This document shows, one piece after another, positions 7,138 to 14,983 of a DNA stretch of 17,614 nucleotides. The translations under genes were made by a program, and so were the position numbers. The DNA is taken from contig DAIAZB010000434.1 of assembly GCA_027443745.1 (NCBI GenBank), positions 1 to 17,614 of the forward strand. Reading direction: 5' to 3'. A model generated the notes under the pieces. It saw nothing but the letters and a program-made list of their open reading frames with translations, did not search any database and had not been told where the DNA came from. Every line of letters starts with the position of its first letter. The first letter of the stretch is position 1. The stretch is from Thiomonas sp. GTDB lineage: Bacteria; Pseudomonadota; Gammaproteobacteria; Burkholderiales; Burkholderiaceae.

Positions 7138-7468
7138 GGCGACAGGATGGGCGCGCAGGAGTGTTTTTGGAGGCCAGCGGCATGGGCTCCCGCATCGCGC
7201 AGTTGGCAGCGCAGGCTGACCATCCCGTGTGTCTCGACGACACGCGCGCTCAGGCCGTCAAGCGCGCCATGCAGGTCATTGCGTCCTACATCGACTAGGC
7301 GATGCGGCATCGCACGGCCTACCTCCGTGGCCCGCTGGCCTCGGGTCATGCGCTTGGCTCCATCCTGGTGTTTGGGGTGCTGCGCCTTGGGTTCGAACAG
7401 GACGGTGATGCGCGCTACCGCATTGCATCCAGGTTGTCCTGGAGCCCATTGGAATGGAGTTGCACTCG
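7134..7468 (+). pseudogene. paaH: paaH remnant (3-hydroxyadipyl-CoA dehydrogenase), internally deleted
   Basis: Reading from the ATG at 7134, which overlaps the paaG stop as ATGA, gives a damaged Rossmann start (GVFLEASGMGSRIAQLAAQ). This is where 3-hydroxyacyl-CoA dehydrogenases have VIGAGTMGxGIAQ; the fragment continues through HPVCLDDTRAQAVKRA. It then joins IASYID, a TAG stop at 7296-7298, and AMRHRTAYLRGPLASGHALG. The last stretch, in the same frame, resembles the conserved C-terminal IDTAMR...GPLAWGDALG segment of PaaH, followed by a DARYR motif near the family's end. About 110 codons remain of a protein normally around 500 residues long, so roughly 400 codons of the middle are missing. 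The stop lies where the family has threonine or a similar residue. No dehydrogenase can be made. The family assignment relies on motif recognition from both ends and on the gene's usual position after paaG. Confidence 0.75.
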
Positions 7469-7954
7469 ATGTCTAAATCAATCATCGCCTTGGTCGCCGA
7501 CGACCAGCAGGCCGCCCGAGAACTCGCGCAAGAAGTGCGCGAGCGCATGTATGCCGGCGACCACGCTACGCGCGCAATGGGCATCGCCATCGTCGATGTC
7601 GGACCCGGTAGTGCTCATGTGCGCATGACGGTGCGGCAAGACATGCTCAACGGCTTTGCCATCTGTCACGGCGGCTTGCTCACCACCCTTGCCGACACGG
7701 CTTTCGCCTACGCCTGCAATGCCTATAACGAAATCACCGTCGCGTCAGGGCTGAGTATCGATTTCGTTGCGCCGGCCAAGGAAGGTGACGTGCTGGATGC
7801 GCGCTGCGAGGAACAGGCGGTCAGTGGGCGCACCGGAGTGTATGACGTCGTCGTCACCAATCAGCGTGACGAACGCATCGCGCTCTTCCGTGGTCGCTCT
7901 TATCGGTTCAAAGGCAAACCCGTGGTCGAACCGAATGCTCACGCACCAACTTGA
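7469..7954 (+). CDS. paaI: PaaI, hotdog-fold hydroxyphenylacetyl-CoA thioesterase
   Basis: A 161-residue hotdog thioesterase. The ATG at 7469 is chosen because GGAG at 7456-7459 precedes it at good spacing; an in-frame ATG at 7454 would add five residues. The active-site signature NGFAICHGGLLTTLADTAFAYACN starts at residue 61. It contains the HGG motif (67-69) and D76, equivalent to the essential aspartate of the E. coli enzyme. The SIDFVAPAKEGD segment and the C-terminal FRGRSYR are also family-typical. PaaI is a cytoplasmic enzyme that releases CoA from ring-hydroxylated phenylacetyl-CoA side products, protecting the CoA pool. It follows the paaH scar directly and precedes paaK by 21 bp. 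Confidence 0.92.
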   Translation: MSKSIIALVADDQQAARELAQEVRERMYAGDHATRAMGIAIVDVGPGSAHVRMTVRQDMLNGFAICHGGLLTTLADTAFAYACNAYNEITVASGLSIDFVAPAKEGDVLDARCEEQAVSGRTGVYDVVVTNQRDERIALFRGRSYRFKGKPVVEPNAHAPT

Positions 7955-7975
7955 AATCACACGCAGGAGACTGCC

Positions 7976-9301
7976 ATGCTGAGTTCGAACCGCGCTGCGC
8001 CCGAAGCGATCGAACGAGTCGAGAGCGCCAGCCGCGATGAAATCACCGCCCTGCAATTGCAGCGGCTGCTGGCGACCTTGCGTCACGCCTACGCCCACGT
8101 CGCCCACTACCGCCGCGCCTTTGATTCGCAAGGAGTGCATCCGGACGATTTGCGCAACCTGGACGATCTGGCCAAGTTCCCGTTCACCGTGAAATCCGAT
8201 CTGCGCGATAACTATCCCTTCGGCATGTTCGCCGTGCCACGCGAGCAGATCGTGCGCTTGCATGCCTCGTCGGGCACCACCGGCAAACCCACCGTGGTTG
8301 GCTATACCCGGCGTGACATCGACACCTGGGCCGATCTCGTCGCGCGTTCGATTCGAGCCGCCGGTGGCAAGCCCGGCGATCTGGTGCATATCGCTTACGG
8401 CTACGGCTTGTTCACCGGGGGACTGGGGGCACATTACGGCGCTGAGCGCCTGGGATGCACCGTGCTGCCCATGTCGGGCGGCCAGACCGAAAAACAGGTG
8501 CAACTGATCAGCGACTTCAAGCCCGACATCATCATGGTCACACCGAGCTATATGCAGGTGATCATCGAAGGCTTCGCCAAGCTGGGACTCGATGCACGCG
8601 AGTGTTCATTGCGCATTGGCATTTTCGGTGCCGAGCCCTGGACTGAGGCGATGCGGCGTGAAATCCAGTCCAAGACCAGCCTCAAAGCCATGGACATCTA
8701 CGGCCTCAGCGAGGTCATGGGGCCCGGCGTGGCATGCGAATGCGCCGAAACACAGGACGGGCCTGTGATCTGGGAAGATCATTTTTATCCCGAAATCATT
8801 GACCCGCTGACTGGCGCCGTTCTGCCCGACGGCAGCGAAGGCGAATTGGTCTTCACCACCCTGACAAAGGAAGGCATGCCCATCATTCGTTATCGGACCC
8901 GCGACCTCACGCGGCTGCTGCCACCCACCGCGCGTGCCTTTCGTCGCATGGGCAAGATTGTGGGGCGCAGCGACGACATGCTGATCGTACGTGGGGTCAA
9001 TGTGTTTCCCACGCAGATTGAGGAGATCGTGTTGCAGCAGGGCAAACTTTCGGGGCAGTACCAAATCCACTTAAGCCGCGAAGGGCATCTCGACAAAGTC
9101 GAAGTGCATTGCGAACTGCAGCCCACGTTGGGCAACGCTTCCGAAGCTGAGCGTCAACAGCTGGCCGAGTGGGTGCAGCACCGCATCAAAACCCTGGTGG
9201 GCATCACCACCCAGGTCTGTGTGCTGCCACCAGACTCCATCGAACGCACCTTGGTTGGCAAGGCCAGGCGGGTCATCGATCATCGCCCGAAAGGGGTTTG
9301 A
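7976..9301 (+). CDS. paaK: PaaK, phenylacetate-CoA ligase
   Basis: A 441-residue AMP-forming ligase of normal PaaK length. It activates phenylacetate with ATP and CoA to phenylacetyl-CoA, the entry step of the pathway. The start has an AGGAG site at 7965-7969. Family motifs are the phosphate-binding loop SSGTTGKPT (98-106), the aromatic-substrate segment [18 protein letters not shown] (140-157), FGAEPW (217-222), [10 protein letters not shown] (242-251), the hinge [16 protein letters not shown] (330-345) and the C-terminal lysine in TLVGKARRV (K429). All expected catalytic elements are intact. It lies between paaI and paaA. The C-terminal substrate-side variation that distinguishes PaaK isoforms cannot be resolved by eye. 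Confidence 0.95.
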   Translation: MLSSNRAAPEAIERVESASRDEITALQLQRLLATLRHAYAHVAHYRRAFDSQGVHPDDLRNLDDLAKFPFTVKSDLRDNYPFGMFAVPREQIVRLHASSGTTGKPTVVGYTRRDIDTWADLVARSIRAAGGKPGDLVHIAYGYGLFTGGLGAHYGAERLGCTVLPMSGGQTEKQVQLISDFKPDIIMVTPSYMQVIIEGFAKLGLDARECSLRIGIFGAEPWTEAMRREIQSKTSLKAMDIYGLSEVMGPGVACECAETQDGPVIWEDHFYPEIIDPLTGAVLPDGSEGELVFTTLTKEGMPIIRYRTRDLTRLLPPTARAFRRMGKIVGRSDDMLIVRGVNVFPTQIEEIVLQQGKLSGQYQIHLSREGHLDKVEVHCELQPTLGNASEAERQQLAEWVQHRIKTLVGITTQVCVLPPDSIERTLVGKARRVIDHRPKGV

Positions 9302-9350
9302 GCGCAACCCAGACTGCACTCGCGACAAGCTGTTCATTAGGAACCACATC

Positions 9351-10361
9351 ATGTACACCCAAGCGATGGACATCATGCCCAAGGGGGCTGACCAAGCCGA
9401 TACGCCGCGCTCGTCCAACGAGCAGCAATTGCTCGAGCGCTTTGATGCCCGCATCGATGATGGCGGTTTCATCGAAGCCAAGGACTGGATGCCCGAGCAC
9501 TACCGCAAGACCCTGGTTCGCCAGATTAGTCAGCACGCGCATTCCGAGATTGTTGGCATGCTGCCCGAGGGCAACTGGATCAGCCGTGCCCCCACGCTCA
9601 AGCGCAAGGCCATTCTGCTGGCCAAGGTGCAGGACGAAGGGGGGCATGGGCTCTATCTTTATGCGGCGGCGGAGACCCTGGGAACGTCGCGCGACCAGAT
9701 GCTCGCTGCGCTGCACTCGGGCAAGGCGAAATACAGTTCGATCTTCAACTACCCCACGCTGAGCTGGGCAGACATTGGCGTTATCGGCTGGCTGGTCGAT
9801 GGCGCGGCCATCATGAATCAGGTGCCACTGTGCCGTTGTTCGTATGCACCTTATGCGCGGGCGATGATCCGCATTTGCCGTGAAGAGAGCTTTCATCAGC
9901 GCCAGGGCTACGACGCGCTGCTGACGATGATGCGCGACGGCACCGATGCCCAACGCGGCATGGTGCAAGACGCGGTGGACCGCTGGTGGTGGCCCAGCCT
10001 GATGATGTTCGGCCCTCCGGACGATGCCAGCACCCACAGCGCACAAAGCATGCGCTGGGGCATCAAGCGCCTTTCCAACGACGAGTTGCGACAGAAATTC
10101 ATCGATGCCACGACCCAGCAAGCTGGTGTGTTGGGTGTGTCATTGCCCGACCCTGAGCTGTGCTGGAACGAGGCACGCCAGCATTACGACTTCGGCACCA
10201 TCGACTGGGATGAGTTCTGGCGCGTCGTCGGCGGTGACGGTCCGTGCAATCGCGAGCGCCTGGCTGAGCGCGTGCAGGCCTGGGATGACGGCGCCTGGGT
10301 ACGCGAAGCCGCACTGGCGCACGCCGCCAAACAGCAGGCCTTGCAGCGCAAAGCCGCCTGA
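9351..10361 (+). CDS. paaA: PaaA, diiron oxygenase alpha subunit of phenylacetyl-CoA 1,2-epoxidase
   Basis: A 336-residue catalytic subunit of the PaaABCE multicomponent monooxygenase, which inserts one oxygen atom into phenylacetyl-CoA to form the ring-1,2-epoxide. The ATG at 9351 follows an AGGA site at 9339-9342 and the 49-bp gap after paaK; an upstream in-frame ATG would run back into paaK. Diiron helices are visible: [11 protein letters not shown] (64-74), KVQDEGGHG (92-100) and the second EExxH, EESFH (178-182). The [16 protein letters not shown] segment and the C-terminal DWDEFW are characteristic. All iron ligands appear present. The paaABCDE order is conserved and the genes are closely spaced. 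Confidence 0.95.
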   Translation: MYTQAMDIMPKGADQADTPRSSNEQQLLERFDARIDDGGFIEAKDWMPEHYRKTLVRQISQHAHSEIVGMLPEGNWISRAPTLKRKAILLAKVQDEGGHGLYLYAAAETLGTSRDQMLAALHSGKAKYSSIFNYPTLSWADIGVIGWLVDGAAIMNQVPLCRCSYAPYARAMIRICREESFHQRQGYDALLTMMRDGTDAQRGMVQDAVDRWWWPSLMMFGPPDDASTHSAQSMRWGIKRLSNDELRQKFIDATTQQAGVLGVSLPDPELCWNEARQHYDFGTIDWDEFWRVVGGDGPCNRERLAERVQAWDDGAWVREAALAHAAKQQALQRKAA

Positions 10362-10386
10362 TTCACGTTGACGATCGGAGAACCCC

Positions 10387-10701
10387 ATGAACAAGACAGC
10401 GACTGCACCAACCAAGGCCGACGATGAATGGCCCTTGTGGGAGGTGTTCGTGCGAAGCAAGGCGGGACTGGATCACAAGCACAGCGGCAGCCTGCATGCA
10501 CCCGATGCCAAGATGGCGCTGGAAATGGCGCGCGACGTCTACACCCGCCGGCAGGAAGGCACCAGCATCTGGGTTGTGCGCTCGGATCAGATCGTCGCGA
10601 GCGATCCGGGCGACAAGGGTATGTACTTCGATCCGATGGAGGACAAGGTGTACCGCCACCCCACCTTCTTCAAGCTGCCCGACGAAGTCGACCACATGTA
10701 A
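10387..10701 (+). CDS. paaB: PaaB, small subunit of phenylacetyl-CoA epoxidase
   Basis: A 104-residue protein with the PaaB hallmarks: WPLWEVFVRSK (15-25), HSGSLHAPDAKMALEMARD (32-50), YTRRQEGTSIWVV and FDPMEDKVYRHPTFF. A GGAG site at 10377-10380 supports the start. PaaB has no cofactor and bridges PaaAC heterodimers in the epoxidase assembly. The N-terminal extension of about 12 residues is low in complexity (Thr/Ala/Lys). It is 25 bp after paaA and 9 bp before paaC. Confidence 0.95.
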   Translation: MNKTATAPTKADDEWPLWEVFVRSKAGLDHKHSGSLHAPDAKMALEMARDVYTRRQEGTSIWVVRSDQIVASDPGDKGMYFDPMEDKVYRHPTFFKLPDEVDHM

Positions 10702-10710
10702 GGCACACCC

Positions 10711-11484
10711 ATGCAAGCATCCATCACCGTTAGCCAGGATCCCGCCGTCCAATATCTGCTGCGCCTGGGCGACCTCTGCCTGATTCATGCCCAGCGTTTG
10801 TCGGAGTGGTGTGGCCACGCCCCCGCGCTGGAGGAGGATGTCGCGCTGGCGAATATCTCCCTTGACCTCATCGGCCAGGCGCGCGGCGTGCTGACACGCG
10901 CAGGGCAAATCGGCGGGCAGAGTTTCGACGAAGACCAGCTCGCCTTCTTGCGTCAGGAACGCGACTACCGCAACCCGACGTTGGTCGAGTTGCCACGCGG
11001 AGACTTTGCCGTCACCACGGTGCGCAACTTGATGGTTTCGGGCTTGTTATGGCCTCTTTGGGAGCGGCTGCGGAGTTCCTCCGATTCAGAACTTGCCGGC
11101 ATTGCCGGCAAGGCGGTGAAGGAAGCACGCTATCACCACGCCCATGCATCGGACTGGTTGTTACGTCTGAGTGACGGTACTGTCGAATCGCGCGTTCGGG
11201 TTGAACGTGCGCTTTGCATGCTGTGGCCCTACAGTCGCGAGTTGTTCGAAGCCGACGCTGTGGACGACGTCGCAGCCGAGGCCCGCCTGGGTCCGCGTTG
11301 GGGCGACTTGCGCGAGCCCTGGACGGACGTCATGCGCGCAGCGCTTGATGCGTCGGGATTGCTGTTACCGACGGAAACGCCTTTCCTCAGCAGCGGGCGC
11401 AAAGGCATTCATAGCGAACACATGGGCTACATCCTGGCGGACATGCAATTCCTGCAACGCAACTTTCCCGGTGGTGCGTGGTGA
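10711..11484 (+). CDS. paaC: PaaC, structural beta subunit of phenylacetyl-CoA epoxidase
   Basis: A 257-residue ferritin-like helical protein that pairs with PaaA. Recognisable segments are YLLRLGDLCLIHAQRLSEWCGHAP (12-35), ISLDLIGQARGVL (46-58), FLRQERDYRN and KEARYHHAHASDWLLRLSDGT, as in characterised PaaC. The C-terminal GRKGIHSEHMGYILADMQFLQRNFPGGAW is also typical. PaaC lacks a functional diiron site in the family and stabilises PaaA. An AAGG sequence overlapping the paaB stop lies just upstream. Its TGA (11482-11484) overlaps the paaD start, so paaD translation is probably coupled. Confidence 0.94.
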   Translation: MQASITVSQDPAVQYLLRLGDLCLIHAQRLSEWCGHAPALEEDVALANISLDLIGQARGVLTRAGQIGGQSFDEDQLAFLRQERDYRNPTLVELPRGDFAVTTVRNLMVSGLLWPLWERLRSSSDSELAGIAGKAVKEARYHHAHASDWLLRLSDGTVESRVRVERALCMLWPYSRELFEADAVDDVAAEARLGPRWGDLREPWTDVMRAALDASGLLLPTETPFLSSGRKGIHSEHMGYILADMQFLQRNFPGGAW

Positions 11485-12008
11485 GTAGCGTCAATGCGCC
11501 TCGAACCGCGACGCGTGTGTCGCGCGCCTGGGACGTCCTGCTCACCGTGGCCGATCCCGAAATCCCCATGCTCTCGATCTGCGATCTGGGCATTGTGCGC
11601 GGCGTGCACGAGTCGGATGGTGGCACACTGTCCGTTGTTCTGACCCCAACCTACTCCGGCTGCCCGGCAACGGAATGGATCGAACGCAGCGTGACCGAGG
11701 CCTTGCGGGCGGTGGGTTTAGGCCCGGTGCAGATCATTCTGCAACGTGCTCCCGCCTGGAGCAGCGACTGGATCAGCACGGATGGCTTGCGCAAGATGCG
11801 TGAATACGGCATCGCGCCGCCACCACACATCGGCCCTGGCGAGGCCGTACCCATCCGCTTGCATCAGAACCGATCGCAGGCCCTGAACTGCCCGCGCTGC
11901 GCTAGCGCCGACACTGAACAGATTTCAGCGTTTGGCGCTACTGCCTGCAAAGCGCTGTGGCGCTGCCGCGCCTGTGGCGAGCCTTTCGAATACTTCAAAC
12001 CCATCTGA
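11478..12008 (+). CDS. paaD: PaaD, MIP18-family maturation factor for the epoxidase
   Basis: A 176-residue protein starting with GTG at 11478 (a GTG one codon later is equally possible). No strong ribosome binding site is seen; the start overlaps paaC by 7 bp, which suggests translational coupling. The MIP18/DUF59 domain is marked by DPEIPMLSICDLGIVR (26-41) and TPTYSGCPATEWIE (56-69). The C-terminus carries the PaaD-specific cysteine cluster CPRC (138-141), STAC-like C157 and CRAC (163-166), ending in EPFEYFKPI. PaaD is thought to assist iron-sulfur or metal-centre assembly of the PaaABCE system and is required for activity. All family cysteines appear present. Confidence 0.93.
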   Translation: MVSSVNAPRTATRVSRAWDVLLTVADPEIPMLSICDLGIVRGVHESDGGTLSVVLTPTYSGCPATEWIERSVTEALRAVGLGPVQIILQRAPAWSSDWISTDGLRKMREYGIAPPPHIGPGEAVPIRLHQNRSQALNCPRCASADTEQISAFGATACKALWRCRACGEPFEYFKPI

Positions 12009-12017
12009 GCCGCCAGC

Positions 12018-13100
12018 ATGGACACCCACTTTTATCCCTTGCGCGTGCACGCCATCGAGCCCGACACCGAGGAGGCCATGATCGTGAGCTTCGAGGTGCC
12101 CGCCGATCTGGCCGATCGCTTCGCTTTCACCCAGGGCCAGTATCTCAACCTACGCGCCAAGATCGACGGCAAGGAGCTGCGTCGCTCTTACTCGGTGTGT
12201 TCCGGTGTGGATGATGGCGTGCTGCGCATCGGCGTGCGCAAGGTGCGTGGCGGCGTGTTTTCCAACTGGATCGCCGAGCAGCTGCGCACCGGTCACAGCA
12301 TCGAGATCATGCCGCCACAGGGCCGGTTCTACGTGCCCATCGATCCACAGTCCAAGCGGCATTACCTCGGCATCGCCGGTGGCAGCGGCATCACTCCGGT
12401 GCTGTCCATCATGAAAACCGTGTTGACGCGTGAACCGGCCAGCCGCTTCACTTTGTTGTATGGCAACCGTGGCCTCAAATCCACCATGTTCAAGGAAGAA
12501 CTGGAGGATCTGAAAAACCGCTTCCTGACTCGACTCGAGGTGCACCATGTGTTCTCCGAAGAGTCGACCGATGCTCCGCTGCATCACGGACTGCTTGACC
12601 AGGAGCGGATCGCGCCGTTCCTACAGCGGCTGATTCGCCCACAAAGCATCGACCATGCCTTCGTTTGCGGCCCGTATCAGATGAACGATCAGGCCGAAGC
12701 CGCGTTACGGCAGGCCGGGGTTGACGCATCGTGCATTCACATCGAGCGCTTCGGTCTTCCGCAAGGGGCCGCTGCCGCAGGTGCGGTCATGCATTCCACC
12801 CAGGCCGGAGACGCAGCGCAGTGCCAAGTCACCATCATTCGCGATGGTCAACGCCAGGCTGTCGATTTCCGCCAGGACGACCCCAGCATTCTCGACGTCG
12901 CCATGGCTGCAGGCATGGACCTGCCGTTCTCCTGCACCTCCGGGGTCTGCGGCACTTGCCGTGCTCGCTTGCTGAAGGGCCAGGTGCGCATGGATCGCAA
13001 TTTCGCACTGGAAAAAACCGATGTCGAAACGGGTTTCATCCTCACTTGCCAGGCGCATCCTCTGACTGCCCAGGTCGAAATCTCCTTTGACGAGCGCTGA
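12018..13100 (+). CDS. paaE: PaaE, ferredoxin-NADP reductase component of phenylacetyl-CoA epoxidase
   Basis: A 360-residue electron-transfer subunit with three domains: FAD-binding (RRSYSVCSG, 55-63), NAD(P)H-binding (LGIAGGSGITP, 117-127, and FVCGPYQM, 215-222) and a C-terminal plant-type [2Fe-2S] ferredoxin. The cluster ligands are C306, C311 and C314 in CTSGVCGTC, plus C344 in ILTCQA. It passes NADPH electrons to the PaaA diiron centre. Length and domain order match characterised PaaE. It starts 9 bp after paaD and ends 5 bp before the TetR gene, so it is clearly within one operon. Confidence 0.95.
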   Translation: MDTHFYPLRVHAIEPDTEEAMIVSFEVPADLADRFAFTQGQYLNLRAKIDGKELRRSYSVCSGVDDGVLRIGVRKVRGGVFSNWIAEQLRTGHSIEIMPPQGRFYVPIDPQSKRHYLGIAGGSGITPVLSIMKTVLTREPASRFTLLYGNRGLKSTMFKEELEDLKNRFLTRLEVHHVFSEESTDAPLHHGLLDQERIAPFLQRLIRPQSIDHAFVCGPYQMNDQAEAALRQAGVDASCIHIERFGLPQGAAAAGAVMHSTQAGDAAQCQVTIIRDGQRQAVDFRQDDPSILDVAMAAGMDLPFSCTSGVCGTCRARLLKGQVRMDRNFALEKTDVETGFILTCQAHPLTAQVEISFDER

Positions 13101-13105
13101 TCGCC

Positions 13106-13741
13106 ATGGCGCGTGGACGTGCTGCCGGTTATGAGGATCAACGCGCTGCCATCCTGGCACAAGCGGCAAGACTGTTCGCTCGCCAGGGCTTCGTCGCCAC
13201 CTCGATGAACCAGGTGGCTGATGCCAGCAGTTTGTCCAAGGCCGCGCTATACCACTACTTCCGGGACAAATATGCCTTGCTCATCGACATCGCCGAAGGT
13301 CATGTGCGGCAGTTGTTGGCCGTGGTGCAGGAGGCGGAGGCCAACAGCACCGACCCGACACAGCTCCTCCCTGGCTTGGTCGAGCGCGTTGTGCAGGAGT
13401 ATTCCAGTGCACAGGATGCGCACCGCGTTCTCACGGAGGATGTGCGCTTTCTCGATCAGCCTGACCGCGATCGCATCCTGGCCATTGAGCGCGAGGTGGT
13501 GTCGCATTTCGCCCAGGCCATCGTTGCGATGCGTCCCGAGATCCGGCGCCAGTCCCTCGACAAGCCGCTCGCCATGCTGTTGTTCGGCATGATCAACTGG
13601 TTGTTCACCTGGTTCAAACCGGGCCAGCCGTTGGACTATGCATCCCTCGCGCCCTTGGTCGCAGACCTTTTTTTGAACGGCATGCGTGGTCTGCATGTCC
13701 CTGAAACCCTTGCTGAAACTGGAACCCTGAGCCATGTCTGA
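13106..13741 (+). CDS. paaR: TetR-family regulator, probable PaaR repressor of the paa genes
   Basis: A 211-residue TetR protein. The N-terminal helix-turn-helix is clear: AAILAQAARLFARQGFVATSMNQVADASSLSKAALYHYFRDKYALL spans about residues 14-59. The C-terminal ligand domain is helical and variable. It sits inside the operon, 5 bp after paaE and overlapping paaJ by 8 bp. This suggests it is co-expressed and acts as a negative feedback regulator, with phenylacetyl-CoA or a related CoA ester as the likely effector, as known for betaproteobacterial PaaR. The palindrome at 6248-6263 is its most likely operator. Function is inferred from family and position. Confidence 0.85.
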   Translation: MARGRAAGYEDQRAAILAQAARLFARQGFVATSMNQVADASSLSKAALYHYFRDKYALLIDIAEGHVRQLLAVVQEAEANSTDPTQLLPGLVERVVQEYSSAQDAHRVLTEDVRFLDQPDRDRILAIEREVVSHFAQAIVAMRPEIRRQSLDKPLAMLLFGMINWLFTWFKPGQPLDYASLAPLVADLFLNGMRGLHVPETLAETGTLSHV

Positions 13742-14948
13742 CACCTCCCAAGCCTGGATCATCGATGGCCTGCGCACGCCCTTTGGCCGCTACGGCGGCT
13801 CCTTGGCAGCTGTACGCGCGGATGATCTCGGTGCCATCCCGATTCGCGCTTTGATTGCGCGTCATCCAGAACTCGATTGGCGCTCTGCCGACGAGGTGTA
13901 TTACGGCTGTGCCAATCAGGCGGGTGAAGACAACCGCAACGTCGCCCGCATGACGGCTTTGCTCGCCGGACTGCCGGTGGATGTTCCCGGCTGCACTCTC
14001 AACCGTCTGTGCGGCTCAGGTCTCGAGGCCGTGGCGCAGGCGGCTCGCGCCATTCGATGCGGTGAGGCCGATCTGGTGGTGGCCGGCGGCGTCGAAAGCA
14101 TGTCGCGCGCGCCCTTCGTCCTGGGCAAGGCCGAGATGGCGTTTTCGCGCAACGCCAGAATCGAGGACACCACCATCGGCTGGCGTTTCGTCAACCCCAG
14201 CATGAACGCCCAGCACGGCGTCGATTCCATGCCCGAAACAGCCGAGAACGTCGCTGACGATTTTTCCATTTCTCGCGCGGATCAAGATGCATTTGCCTTG
14301 CGTTCGCAACAACGCTGCAAGCTAGCGCAGGACGCCGGATTTTTCGACGCCGAAATCGTGCCTGTCCCAGTGCCACGCGGCAAGGCAGATCCCCTTGTGG
14401 TGCGGCAAGACGAACACCCTCGGGCTGACACCACGCTACAGCAGCTGCAAAAACTCAAATCCGTGGTGCGCGAAGGCGGCAGCATCACTGCAGGCAACGC
14501 ATCGGGCGTGAACGACGGAGCCTGCGCCCTGCTGCTGGCCTCCGACACCGCCGTGCGCCGCTGGGGCCTGACGCCGCGTGCCCGGGTCGTCGGTGCAAGC
14601 AGTGCGGGCGTTGCTCCACGCGTCATGGGTATCGGTCCGGTGCCAGCCACGCAAAAGCTGTTGGCCCGTATCGGTTGGAACCTGAGCAGCCTGGATGCCA
14701 TTGAACTCAACGAAGCGTTTGCCGCTCAGGCCTTGGCGGTGTTGCGGCAGCTGGGTCTGCCGGATGACGACCCGCGGGTGAATCCCAACGGCGGTGCCAT
14801 CGCCCTGGGACACCCGCTGGGTGCATCCGGTGCGCGGCTTGTACTGACCGCGTTGCGACAGGCGGAGCGTGTGCGTGGCAAGCGCGCCTTCGCCACCATG
14901 TGCGTGGGCGTTGGTCAAGGTGTGGCGCTGGCGCTGGAGCGCCCCTGA
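13734..14948 (+). CDS. paaJ: PaaJ, 3-oxoadipyl-CoA / dehydrosuberyl-CoA thiolase
   Basis: A 404-residue thiolase (E. coli PaaJ is about 400). The catalytic residues are C93 in NRLCGSGLEA, H360 in GGAIALGHPLGASGARL and C390 in MCVGVGQG. VESMSRAPFVLGKA and the SMPETAEN segment are typical of the beta-ketoadipyl-CoA thiolase subgroup shared by PaaJ and PcaF. In the pathway it cleaves 3-oxo-5,6-dehydrosuberyl-CoA and, later, 3-oxoadipyl-CoA to succinyl-CoA and acetyl-CoA. The paa context favours PaaJ over PcaF. The start overlaps the TetR stop by 8 bp. Confidence 0.92.
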   Translation: MSDTSQAWIIDGLRTPFGRYGGSLAAVRADDLGAIPIRALIARHPELDWRSADEVYYGCANQAGEDNRNVARMTALLAGLPVDVPGCTLNRLCGSGLEAVAQAARAIRCGEADLVVAGGVESMSRAPFVLGKAEMAFSRNARIEDTTIGWRFVNPSMNAQHGVDSMPETAENVADDFSISRADQDAFALRSQQRCKLAQDAGFFDAEIVPVPVPRGKADPLVVRQDEHPRADTTLQQLQKLKSVVREGGSITAGNASGVNDGACALLLASDTAVRRWGLTPRARVVGASSAGVAPRVMGIGPVPATQKLLARIGWNLSSLDAIELNEAFAAQALAVLRQLGLPDDDPRVNPNGGAIALGHPLGASGARLVLTALRQAERVRGKRAFATMCVGVGQGVALALERP

Positions 14949-14983
14949 GCCATTCCTTTCCATTCTTGAACCATCGGGCAACC

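Noticed and set aside
9273..10121. 282-codon minus-strand open frame opposite paaA
   Set aside because: Composition is a shadow of the GC-rich paaA gene; no domain or ribosome binding site is recognisable.
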